Assembly: GCA_009785215.1 (NCBI GenBank)
Contig: WQWU01000015.1
Coordinates: 1-46,145, forward strand
Reading direction: 5' to 3'
Length of the DNA: 46,145 nt
Source: Treponema sp.
GTDB lineage: Bacteria; Spirochaetota; Spirochaetia; Treponematales; Breznakiellaceae
The notes under the pieces were generated by a model. That model ran no database searches. It was not told the DNA's origin and saw only the letters and a program-made list of their open reading frames with translations. The position numbers and the translations under genes were made by a program. Shown here piece by piece: positions 36,783-44,165 of the stretch. How positions within the stretch are numbered: position 1 is the first letter of the stretch; each line of letters begins with the position of its first letter.

Positions 36783-37591
36783 TTTCGTTTTTTTGCTTCT
36801 TCTTGCTTCTTCAGATCAGTCTCAAGTTTTTGCGACCAGATAGCAAGTTTTTTCTTTATTTCCTGGGATTCATCGCTTTCTGCAAGAACAATATGAAGCC
36901 GCCGTAATGCAGATAAAAAGTTTATTCCGGTTTTAAAATCCAGTGTTTGGCTGGTAGAAAGCTCATATTTTTCCCTGTAGCGATCCGCAGCCTGGGATAA
37001 AAGTTTTTTTATTAATCTAAGGTGATAAACGCTGGAATCATAATAAGGAGATTCCATGCTCATATTTGTATAAACATTTTTTAAATCGATAATATTTTTG
37101 GCAACCGCAGCAAATCGTCCTTCTATTTCTACGAATGTCCATCTCCATTTTGAATTATCGCCGTATGCCTGTTCAAGCATATCAATGGCAAGACCCATCT
37201 TGCAGATAAGATTATAACGCTGATTCGGATCAAAAGATTCAATCGGTACCAATTTTTCTTCATAATCAGAAAACGGAGCATCTATCATATTACTTACAAC
37301 TTCTTCCAGATAAATAACTGCCTTATAAAGGGATTTTCTTGCATCATTTAATGCTTCTTCGTTTTTGTTTTTTATAACGGATTGAGATATACCGCTGATT
37401 GCCATGTAATATGATGAAAGATTCAGCATTTCATCGGCGAGGGTCAATTTCTGCAAAGGAGCCTGAGGAGTATTTTTTTTAGCTTCTACAAGCAATTTTT
37501 TTTCTGATTCCAATAATGCTTTTGTCATGGAAACATAAATTTTTACCTTATCGTGATACATCTGTCTGTCTAAATCAGAAGTTTTCGCCAT
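36779..37591 (-). CDS. Conserved-looking cytoplasmic helical protein of unknown function
   Basis: I do not recognise this 270-residue protein. It has no signal peptide or membrane segment, is rich in Lys, Glu and Leu, and looks almost all alpha-helical with a basic tail (KKQEEAKKRK). Segments such as RKSLYKAVIYLEEVVSNMI and HLRLIKKLLSQAADRYREKYE suggest antiparallel helix bundles. It lies 12 bases after recN and overlaps the ABC exporter start (ATGA). Given the position, a treponemal lineage-specific gene is likely. Confidence 0.75.
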   Translation of the reverse strand: MAKTSDLDRQMYHDKVKIYVSMTKALLESEKKLLVEAKKNTPQAPLQKLTLADEMLNLSSYYMAISGISQSVIKNKNEEALNDARKSLYKAVIYLEEVVSNMIDAPFSDYEEKLVPIESFDPNQRYNLICKMGLAIDMLEQAYGDNSKWRWTFVEIEGRFAAVAKNIIDLKNVYTNMSMESPYYDSSVYHLRLIKKLLSQAADRYREKYELSTSQTLDFKTGINFLSALRRLHIVLAESDESQEIKKKLAIWSQKLETDLKKQEEAKKRK

Positions 37592-37603
37592 CTCTACTCC
37601 GTT

Positions 37604-39358
37604 TTATCCGTGAGCTTTAAGGTTCCCGTATTTCTTAATTAAATCGTCAGCATGGGCAAGCGCTGCTTCTCCAGCATCCCCTGCCAGCATCCTGGCGATT
37701 TCCTTCCTTCGCCCTTCTGCGCTTAAAGGCCCGATACCCGTATAAGTCCTTCCGCTCTCTGTTTTTTTATCTACCTTAAAATGATTATCGGCGCGAACAG
37801 CGATACTCGCAAGGTGTGTAACGCAGAAAATTTGCTTAAATTGCCCGATTTTAGTTAAATATTCACCTACTTTAAGCGCAACTTCACCGCCAATCCCCGT
37901 ATCGATCTCGTCAAAGACAAGTGTTTCAACTCCGCCTGTTTCTTCCTGTTTTTCACTGGATAAAAGGGCAGTTTTAATCGCAAGCATTACCCTGGAAAGT
38001 TCACCTCCGGAGGCAATTCTGGCCAAATCTTTTAACGGTTCACCTGTATTGGCAGAAATCAAAAACTCGATATCTTCGCTTCCGTAAGGGCCAAATGAAG
38101 GCAAACCTGCCTCATTCTGTTTTGGATTTACAGCGATTTTAAAATTCGCATTCGGCATTCCAAGATGTTTTAAAATACCGGTAATTAATGAACTTAATTT
38201 AACAGATGAAGCCGTTCTTTTCTCCCTTAAAGACAACGCCTTTGTTATAACTGCCTTTTCCAAAGCGCTTATTGCGGCTTTTAACTTTTCCCTGTTTTCC
38301 TCTGCGCAGCAAAGGGTTTCTATCTCTGCCTCTGCTTCTATTTTGTAAGAAAGAATCGCTTCTTCGTCACTCGCCTGAATACCGCCAACTTTAACATATT
38401 TCTTTTTAAGTTTATACAATAATGCAAGCCTGTCATTTACTTCTTCCAGCCTTTGCGGATCAAATGTTAGTTTGCTTCTGTAAGCGCGGAAATCTCCTGC
38501 AATATCCTCTATTTCGTAATAAAGGTTTTCGAACCTTCTGTTAATTTCACAAAGAGATGTATCAACAGAGGATGCGCTGTCCATTGCATTTTTTGCACGG
38601 CGTGTTAGGCTTATTACCGAAACTTCAGCCTCTGAAAAGCTTTCAGAAGCAGTATTAATAAAACCAATTAATTTTTCAAAATCTGTTAATTTCTGCCCTT
38701 CCTGTTCAAGTTCGCGTATTTCTCCGGTTTTAATATTTGCTTTTGTTATTTCTTCTACAGCAAAATTTAAAAGTTCCAGCCTTTCTTCCCTTTCGCGGTC
38801 GCTTTTTAATGATACTTCCATCGCTTTGCGTTTTTCAGAAAGCTCCAAAAATGTTTTAGAAAAATCTGACACATCGTCTTCAAGTTCTGCAAATCTGTCC
38901 AAATAACGGCGATGACTTTCTTTTCTTAGCAGCGATTCATGATTATGCTGACCGTGCAGATCAAATAACAGAGACATAAACTCGGTTAAATCCTGCCTTG
39001 TAACGGGAATATTCTGTATAAATACTGATCCTCTTCCTGTTGTTTTTATATTTCTCCGCACAATAATAGTCTGGCTTAAATCTCCATCTTCCTCACATTC
39101 GATATCGCGGGTTTTTAACCATTCTAAAACATCTTTATTATTTTTATTAACAGATATAACTGCCGACACTGACGCCTCTTCGCAGCCGGAACGGATAACA
39201 TCAACCTCGGTCTTTCCTCCCAATAAAAAACTTAAAGAACCGACAATTATCGATTTACCTGCGCCGGTTTCTCCGGTTAACACATTAAAGCCAGGACGGA
39301 AAGACAGATTGATAGAATCAATTAATGCATAATTTCTGATTGATAGTTCTTCAAGCAT
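37604..39358 (-). CDS. recN: DNA repair protein RecN
   Basis: The 584-residue SMC-like ATPase acts in double-strand-break repair. The N-terminal part begins LEELSIRNYALID and has Walker A LTGETGAGKS; the middle is a coiled coil (about 150-370); the C-terminal part has the signature region LARIASGGELSRVMLAIK and Walker B LVFDEIDTGIGG. ATG 39358 is chosen because AAGGAGG lies 7 bases upstream and conservation starts there. The longer frame to 39499 reads only the tandem repeats of nadK in another frame. It overlaps nadK by 8 bases. Confidence 0.95.
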   Translation of the reverse strand: MLEELSIRNYALIDSINLSFRPGFNVLTGETGAGKSIIVGSLSFLLGGKTEVDVIRSGCEEASVSAVISVNKNNKDVLEWLKTRDIECEEDGDLSQTIIVRRNIKTTGRGSVFIQNIPVTRQDLTEFMSLLFDLHGQHNHESLLRKESHRRYLDRFAELEDDVSDFSKTFLELSEKRKAMEVSLKSDREREERLELLNFAVEEITKANIKTGEIRELEQEGQKLTDFEKLIGFINTASESFSEAEVSVISLTRRAKNAMDSASSVDTSLCEINRRFENLYYEIEDIAGDFRAYRSKLTFDPQRLEEVNDRLALLYKLKKKYVKVGGIQASDEEAILSYKIEAEAEIETLCCAEENREKLKAAISALEKAVITKALSLREKRTASSVKLSSLITGILKHLGMPNANFKIAVNPKQNEAGLPSFGPYGSEDIEFLISANTGEPLKDLARIASGGELSRVMLAIKTALLSSEKQEETGGVETLVFDEIDTGIGGEVALKVGEYLTKIGQFKQIFCVTHLASIAVRADNHFKVDKKTESGRTYTGIGPLSAEGRRKEIARMLAGDAGEAALAHADDLIKKYGNLKAHG

Positions 39359-40298
39359 TATGTCCTCCTTCAATCGCAGATTGCTCAATCCCTGATTGCT
39401 CAATTCCTGATTGCTCAATCCCTGATTGCTCAATTCCTGATTGCTCAATCCCTGATTGAGACCAGAAAAGTTTACTGCGTAATGCCGAGTAATATGCATA
39501 CTTTCCGTTTATAATAAGCTTTGCAGAATAAGGAGCCTGTTTAATAAAAATACGATCCGATTCTTCCAGCGTAAAAGTATCCTGCCCGTCGATAGTAAGC
39601 ATAACGCCGGAACCAGCAGTTCTGGATCTTTTTTTATCTGCAACAGTTATAGAAAGTGTCTGCCGCGACGGAAGCACAAAAGGTCTATTGGAAAGCGAAA
39701 ACGGGCATATTGGATTTAAAATTAAAGCTTCCATTTCGGGATCAATTATCGGGCCGCCTGCCGCCATGGAATATGCAGTTGAACCAGTAGGGGTTGCAAC
39801 AATAAGCCCATCACAGCGATAAGAACCCAATGTTATTTTTTCATCGATATGAACATCAAGATTGATCAATTTTGCAATTCCTGTAGCGGAAATTACAGCA
39901 TCGTTAAGACAAACCATATTCACTATATTTTTACTATCGCGGAATACTGATATTTCCAGCATACAGCGGCGCGAGGGAATTATTTCTCCATTATTCCATT
40001 TTTTAAAAACATTAATCCAATCATCTTTGTTAACCTCGGCAATAAAACCCAATGTTCCAAGATTAACAGGAAGTATTGGCACATCTAAAGGAGCCATACT
40101 TCGCGCTGTATAAAGAACAGTACCGTCTCCGCCCAAAGAAAAAGCAATATCCCATTTGCCTTCTGGCAGTTTTTCGGGTTTACCCTCGAACGAAAAAATT
40201 ACAACATTAATATTTAATTCTTTTAGATCATCTTTTATCTTAAAAGCCAATTCTGCGGCATTAATTTTTAAATTATTAACGAATAATACCGCATTCAT
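39351..40298 (-). CDS. nadK: NAD kinase with a C-terminal QSGIE repeat tail
   Basis: The 315-residue enzyme phosphorylates NAD to NADP. The GGDGT motif (FSLGGDGTVLYT), the NDAVI motif and STAYSMAAGGPIIDP are present. The catalytic core ends near residue 283. It is followed by an unusual tail made of five tandem copies of QSG/AIE plus a final GGHNA, encoded by a 15-bp DNA repeat. Length is otherwise typical (about 285-290). The repeat tail should be disordered or helical and is probably not needed for catalysis. It lies between the DegT-like gene and recN. Confidence 0.92.
   Translation of the reverse strand: MNAVLFVNNLKINAAELAFKIKDDLKELNINVVIFSFEGKPEKLPEGKWDIAFSLGGDGTVLYTARSMAPLDVPILPVNLGTLGFIAEVNKDDWINVFKKWNNGEIIPSRRCMLEISVFRDSKNIVNMVCLNDAVISATGIAKLINLDVHIDEKITLGSYRCDGLIVATPTGSTAYSMAAGGPIIDPEMEALILNPICPFSLSNRPFVLPSRQTLSITVADKKRSRTAGSGVMLTIDGQDTFTLEESDRIFIKQAPYSAKLIINGKYAYYSALRSKLFWSQSGIEQSGIEQSGIEQSGIEQSGIEQSAIEGGHNA
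39371..39460. repeat. Six 15-bp tandem repeats in the 3' end of nadK
   Basis: Six 15-bp units run from 39371 to 39460. The four central ones alternate perfectly between CAATCCCTGATTGCT and CAATTCCTGATTGCT, which makes a 30-bp higher-order repeat; the first and last units are degenerate. Each unit contains a small CAATY...GATTG dyad. The length is a multiple of three, so copy-number change keeps the nadK frame. The array ends 12 bases before the recN start codon. Confidence 0.95.
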
Positions 40299-40308
40299 AA
40301 ATCACCCC

Positions 40309-41358
40309 TTATGGAAGTGTCATAATAAGACGGCTGATTCGTTCCACATCCTGCGAACGCAGGCGCGGATACATCGGAAAAATGACAGTTCTTAAAACCA
40401 GAGAATTACTTACAGGGCAATCATGGCATACGCCGGTATTTGCAATTGTATTTTCAAACGCATTTTCTATTTCTATTTCCTTCTTTTTGGCATATGTTAT
40501 AACATCTTTCAGCCCTGTTTCCAAAACAAGAGAAAAGGAATAATTACAGTATTCATTTTCATTTGCCGCAATAAAACGCTTATGTTTTGTTCTGGAAGCA
40601 AGCGATAAACTTGCATGAACAAAAACATCGGCAATATCGCGTCTTCTTTCGATATTACGCTGTATTTCCTTAAATTGCACAATGGCAAGCGCAGCATTAA
40701 TATCGGGAAGGCAGTATTCATTTGTTATATCGGAAAAATTGCGTAAAAGAGAACCTTCTTTTCTGTTCATTGCAAAAAGAAGCGCTCCTCCGCCGGATGT
40801 AAGCATATCCCTTTCTTCCAGACCTATAATACAAAAAACATTGTCTGTTTTTGGCTGCGCTGCTTCTTTTAAAAGCCAGCTGCCGTAACTTTGCGAAATA
40901 TCTTCTATAACAGGAAACCCCAATTCTGCAATTGCCGCAGTATCCGGCACAAATCCAAGAGTGTGATGCAGAACAACAGCACAAACCTGAACATCATCCT
41001 GCTTTCTGCTGATAGTATTTTCGATTAATTCCCTGTTCATACACGGAAAGTCATAAGTAGTATCGCAATAAAGCGGTGTTAACTGCAAATCATTCAATAC
41101 CTGCAGATAATAACGCGGAGAAAGGGCAGAAATAACAACAGCCTGGCCTGTTTTTACATTTAATGCAGAAAGGGCAATGTGCAATGCAACAGCAGGACTT
41201 CTTAGAGCGAGTGCATAATCAAAACCAAGCTGTTCTTTTGCTGTTTGTATTAATAACTTGCTTCGTTCGCCAGGACCTATTTTTTCTTCTACCATTGCAG
41301 TTAAAACTGCGTCCATTTCCTTGCGTCTTATCGTGGGAGAATGAATTTCGACTTTCAT
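40309..41358 (-). CDS. DegT/DnrJ/EryC1-fold protein lacking the PLP lysine
   Basis: This 349-residue protein has the fold-type I aminotransferase pattern of sugar aminotransferases: ALRSPAVALHIALSAL, VVISALSPRYYLQVLND, PVIEDISQSYGSWL, and the GGGALLF loop after the active-site lysine position. In the family that position reads 'HPTKxxTTGEGG'. Here it reads GLEERDMLTSGGG, with Arg183 where Lys should form the Schiff base, and no Lys nearby. It should not be an ordinary transaminase; a dehydratase-like or regulatory role is possible. It lies between cheW and nadK in a long minus-strand run. I faintly recall 'SpsC-like' genes at this place in T. pallidum. Confidence 0.75.
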   Translation of the reverse strand: MKVEIHSPTIRRKEMDAVLTAMVEEKIGPGERSKLLIQTAKEQLGFDYALALRSPAVALHIALSALNVKTGQAVVISALSPRYYLQVLNDLQLTPLYCDTTYDFPCMNRELIENTISRKQDDVQVCAVVLHHTLGFVPDTAAIAELGFPVIEDISQSYGSWLLKEAAQPKTDNVFCIIGLEERDMLTSGGGALLFAMNRKEGSLLRNFSDITNEYCLPDINAALAIVQFKEIQRNIERRRDIADVFVHASLSLASRTKHKRFIAANENEYCNYSFSLVLETGLKDVITYAKKKEIEIENAFENTIANTGVCHDCPVSNSLVLRTVIFPMYPRLRSQDVERISRLIMTLP

Positions 41359-41387
41359 ATTAACCTAAATTAAACCTTGTTAAAGCC

Positions 41388-41882
41388 TTATCTTCGCAGT
41401 TCGGCAATTTTTTGAAGTTCTTTTGGATTAAAGAGATCCCTAATATCAAGGATTATAAGATACCCCTCTTCCTGACGAACAACCCCTTGAATATATTCAG
41501 CGCCGATTCCTGAAAACATCTGCGGCGGCGGCTGAATATCTTCTTTTTCTACTGTTACAACGCGGGAAATCCTGTCAATAATAATACCAAGCTTCATGCC
41601 GTCAATATCTACAATAATAAAACCGGATAATAATTCATCTTCTTCAGTAGAAACAAGTTTCCTTAAATGAAACCGCTTGTGTAAATTTATAATGGGAATA
41701 ATCTCGCTTCTAAGATTAAAAATTCCTTCTACGTATGAAGGAGCATTGGGAATGGGACGGATCGATTGTACTCGGACAATCTCCTTAACATCCATAATAT
41801 TAACACCATACAATTCCTCTCCAAGCTGGAAAGTTACTAATTGTCTGGATTCTGTTTTATTGACATCCGCACGTACAGTCAT
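41388..41882 (-). CDS. cheW: Chemotaxis coupling protein CheW
   Basis: The 164-residue protein links chemoreceptors to the CheA kinase. The SH3-like beta-barrel pattern is clear: LVTFQLGEELYGVNIMDVKEIVR, the receptor-binding segment IPNAPSYVEGIFNLRSEIIPIINL, and LGIIIDRISRVVTVEKEDIQPPP. GGAGG precedes the ATG. It is alone, without cheA or cheY beside it, and heads a run that continues to the DegT-like gene, nadK, recN and the ABC exporter. Spirochaetes often have more than one CheW. Confidence 0.93.
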   Translation of the reverse strand: MTVRADVNKTESRQLVTFQLGEELYGVNIMDVKEIVRVQSIRPIPNAPSYVEGIFNLRSEIIPIINLHKRFHLRKLVSTEEDELLSGFIIVDIDGMKLGIIIDRISRVVTVEKEDIQPPPQMFSGIGAEYIQGVVRQEEGYLIILDIRDLFNPKELQKIAELRR

Positions 41883-41905
41883 TGTGGATATCCTCCCTAT
41901 ATTCT

Positions 41906-41934
41906 AATTTATCATTAAAATAGCGAATGTTCAA
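41906..41934 (-). promoter_or_regulatory. Candidate promoter for the cheW-led operon
   Basis: On the minus strand TTGAAC (41934-41929) and TAAATT (41911-41906) are 17 bases apart, in the 58-base gap between the RlpA-like gene and cheW. Transcription from here could run through cheW, the DegT-like gene, nadK, recN, the hypothetical gene, both ABC genes and the FN3/TPR gene. Confidence 0.45.
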
Positions 41935-41940
41935 GTGTTA

Positions 41941-43323
41941 TTATTCTCTAACCCAAATTTGAGAAAATCCCAAAGCTCCCAATCTGACAGATGCAGCATG
42001 AACATCAGGAGCGGCAATCCGGCAAGCCATAACTCTGTAAATGGAACCGGAAAATTCGATAGAAACCTCAAATCCTGCGCTTCTTAAAAGCTGAGCAGCG
42101 CCATTCGCCGCTTCCTGGGCAGAAAATGAACCTACCTGCAAATTGTAGATTCTATTGGTATTTCTGTCTGGTAAACCCGGAATTATCTGAATTGCGTCCG
42201 GTCTGACAGGCGCTGGCTGAACAGATGGAGCTTGATTTTGAACCGGCGGAGCCTGATTTGCCGCAACTCTTAAATCCGGAACCAATGAATTGATATTTGT
42301 CGAAAATGGCTGAGAATTTACCGATGCCGGCGTTGATGCTGATGGCACAGGTGTTGCAATAGATGTTGATGCCCTGGAATTCAAGGGCTGATTCGATGAA
42401 ATTGGAGTAGAACTGCCGTTATTATTGTTATTTGTACCAGATTCTCTGGCTTCACGGGCTTCTCTGGCTTCACGAACTTCTCTTGCCTCACGAGTTTCTC
42501 TAGCTTCACGAGCTTCTCTGGCTTCACGGGCTTCCCTGGCTTCACGAGCTTCTCTTGCTTCACGGGCTTCCCTTGCTTCTCTGGATTCCCGGGTATCTCT
42601 CGCATCACGAGCTTCCCTGGCTTCTCTGGCTTCCCGCTGCTCTCTGGCTTCACGCAGTTCTCTTGCCTCTCTGGCTTCTCTCGCTTCTCGGGCTTCGCGG
42701 ACTTCCCTTGCTTCACGCGCTTCTCTGGCTTCACGAGCCTCCCTGGCTTCCCTTGCATCTCTTGCGTCCATAGTCATTGCCATCATCCATGCAAGAAATT
42801 CAGGGGAATTATTACCAGAAGGAACTCCGATAAAATCAGGATCCCTTCGTCCTCTATCATCTGGCGGCGCTTGTACAACTTCTGCAGGCGGAGGAGGAGG
42901 CGGTTCCGGCGGAGGCGGAGGAGGTGCCTCAACAACAGTAACTGGTTCTATAATATCTATAATTTGATCTTCCTGAACAGGAGCAGGACGTGCAGGACGT
43001 GAAGGCGCACTTACAGTAAGAACAACATTGCTGCCTGCATTCATACCTAACGCTTGAAGCGCCGCAGGTGAAAGATCGACAATACGGTTTAAAGATGGTT
43101 CAATACGTCCAACAATGGTAATTTCTACTTCTCTTCCATTATCAGGGTTGGTTATTGTAGCCCGGGAATTTAAAGGAAGACTTGGATGAGCTCCAACTAA
43201 TCCATCATTACTCATTTCCTGACTTGCAGCTCCGCGCATGGTAAAATCACCAAGTCTTGCCTGGCCAAAAACAGGAAATAATATTAATACTGCACAAAAA
43301 AGGGCGAAAAAGAGCCGTTTCAT
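41941..43323 (-). CDS. RlpA-like/SPOR protein with a long Arg-Glu-Ala helical rod
   Basis: The 460-residue exported protein has a signal peptide (RLFFALFCAVLILFPVFGQ), a double-psi beta-barrel-like domain (about 25-110: GAHPSLPLNSRATITNPD, NRIVDLSPAALQALGM), a Pro-rich stretch (about 133-160), an Arg-Glu-Ala repeat (about 186-294), a Ser/Thr/Pro/Asn linker and a C-terminal SPOR domain (about 385-460: IYNLQVGSFSAQEAANGAAQ). RlpA cleaves peptidoglycan strands at the septum. Here the catalytic motif usually NDRGP reads VGRIEP, so the Asp is missing and lytic activity is doubtful. SPOR binds denuded peptidoglycan. ATG 43323 has AGGAGAGG upstream; the frame opens at 43344. The gene is monocistronic by its flanking promoters. 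Confidence 0.82.
   Translation of the reverse strand: MKRLFFALFCAVLILFPVFGQARLGDFTMRGAASQEMSNDGLVGAHPSLPLNSRATITNPDNGREVEITIVGRIEPSLNRIVDLSPAALQALGMNAGSNVVLTVSAPSRPARPAPVQEDQIIDIIEPVTVVEAPPPPPPEPPPPPPAEVVQAPPDDRGRRDPDFIGVPSGNNSPEFLAWMMAMTMDARDAREAREAREAREAREAREVREAREAREAREARELREAREQREAREAREARDARDTRESREAREAREAREAREAREAREAREAREARETREAREVREAREAREARESGTNNNNNGSSTPISSNQPLNSRASTSIATPVPSASTPASVNSQPFSTNINSLVPDLRVAANQAPPVQNQAPSVQPAPVRPDAIQIIPGLPDRNTNRIYNLQVGSFSAQEAANGAAQLLRSAGFEVSIEFSGSIYRVMACRIAAPDVHAASVRLGALGFSQIWVRE
42442..42768. repeat. 9-bp-based repeat coding for (Arg-Glu-Ala)n
   Basis: About 327 bp made of imperfect 9-bp units (sense strand near GCN-CGN/AGA-GAR) encode about 36 REA-type triplets with scattered variants (REV, REL, REQ, DAR, DTR, RES, RET). 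Synonymous codon variety between GAA/GAG and CGT/CGA/AGA shows that the array is old or purged of perfect identity, so selection acts on the peptide. The opposite strand and one other frame are also stop-free for this reason only. Confidence 0.95.
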
Positions 43324-43344
43324 CGTGATTCCTCTCCTTATCAT

Positions 43345-43388
43345 CCCCCCCCTATATATATTTTAAGAAATAAAAAACCCAATTGCAA
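43345..43388 (-). promoter_or_regulatory. Promoter and G8 tract of the RlpA-like/SPOR gene
   Basis: On the minus strand TTGCAA (43388-43383) and TAAAAT (43365-43360) are exactly 17 bases apart. The predicted transcription start (about 43353) falls on or beside a run of eight G (43352-43345), followed by the ribosome-binding site. Poly-G tracts of this length near the start site of T. pallidum tpr genes alter transcription by slippage, so length variation here could switch expression. Confidence 0.55.
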
Positions 43389-43464
43389 ATAATAATCAAT
43401 ATTTTTTATATATTTTTACTTGATATCTAACATAAAACAGCGCTTAAAATTACCCTCGATATTA

Positions 43465-43491
43465 TTGACAAAAAAAGAAAAAATGTATATT
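43465..43491 (+). promoter_or_regulatory. Candidate promoter for the CDP-alcohol phosphatidyltransferase
   Basis: TTGACA (43465-43470) is a perfect -35 box. A -10 box is TATATT at 43486-43491 (15-base spacing) or TATTTT at 43488-43493 (17 bases). The leader then includes AAGGAG before ATG 43516. It lies divergent from the RlpA-like gene's promoter in a 192-base A/T-rich gap. Confidence 0.5.
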
Positions 43492-43515
43492 TTCTTTAAA
43501 AAGGAGAGCTTTTTT

Positions 43516-44151
43516 ATGGAAAAACCAAAAGCTGTTGGATTTAAAAAACACCTGCCTAATATAGCTTCGATTATTCGCCTTATTGGCTCCTTTTCACTTC
43601 TATTTTTGATGGATTTCCAGAAAGACATAGGTTTATTAAAAGCTGTTCCATATATTTGGCTTTGTACCTATATCTTTCTGTCAGTAACAGATTCAGTCGA
43701 CGGCACACTAGCCCGAAAACTCAATGCAAAAAGTAATCTTGGCGCATTTTTAGACGCTTTAGGCGACACAGTGCTGCTTGTAATAGGAGCTGCAACTGTC
43801 TTTACTGTATTTGCAGCCGAAAACCTTTCAGATTTTGAAGGCTGGCTCTATATTGGTTTATTGATATTATGCGCAGTTAACAAACTCGGCATGAATCTGG
43901 TTTCTAAGATATTCTTTGGTGTTCCCAATATGCTGCACTCCTATCCTCAAAAAGCATTTGCTATTGGCTGTTATATTGGAATTGGGTTTTGGGCGCTTAT
44001 CCGCGATGTTCCGTGGTGGTCAGTTGCTTTTCTTGTATCGATAAACTTGTACGCCACCATCGATGAAATCGTTTATTGCGCCCGTGCCGAAAAATACGAT
44101 GTCGATTTTAAAGGACACTTTTTTCAGAAATACGAGACAAAAAAGAAATAA
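43516..44151 (+). CDS. CDP-alcohol phosphatidyltransferase family protein
   Basis: The 211-residue membrane enzyme has the complete CDP-alcohol signature DSVDGTLARKL...GAFLDALGD (D-x2-DG-x2-AR-x8-G-x3-D-x3-D), so it should join a CDP-activated lipid to an alcohol. About five membrane helices are visible (IRLIGSFSLLFLMD; VPYIWLCTYIFLSVT; VLLVIGAATVFTVFA; WLYIGLLILCAVNKLGMN; KAFAIGCYIGIGFWALI). Whether the alcohol is glycerol phosphate, inositol or choline cannot be told. The frame opens at 43420 but ATG 43516 has AAGGAGAG and starts before the conserved part. Confidence 0.85.
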   Translation: MEKPKAVGFKKHLPNIASIIRLIGSFSLLFLMDFQKDIGLLKAVPYIWLCTYIFLSVTDSVDGTLARKLNAKSNLGAFLDALGDTVLLVIGAATVFTVFAAENLSDFEGWLYIGLLILCAVNKLGMNLVSKIFFGVPNMLHSYPQKAFAIGCYIGIGFWALIRDVPWWSVAFLVSINLYATIDEIVYCARAEKYDVDFKGHFFQKYETKKK

Positions 44152-44165
44152 AGTTTTCAGGGATT

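Noticed and set aside
39371-39460. CRISPR-like array
   Set aside because: Units are 15 bp, directly adjacent without spacers, and in frame inside nadK.
39359-39499. N-terminal extension of RecN
   Set aside because: This part only translates the nadK repeats in another frame; a strong ribosome-binding site lies before ATG 39358.
42381-42758. Second open frame on the minus strand across the same array
   Set aside because: Same low-complexity cause; internal to the real gene in another frame.
42425-42967. Open frame on the plus strand (180 codons, 'LASRAS' repeats) opposite the RlpA-like gene
   Set aside because: It is stop-free only because the 9-bp REA array has no stops in several frames; no ribosome-binding site, and the opposite frame has a signal peptide, SPOR domain and promoter.
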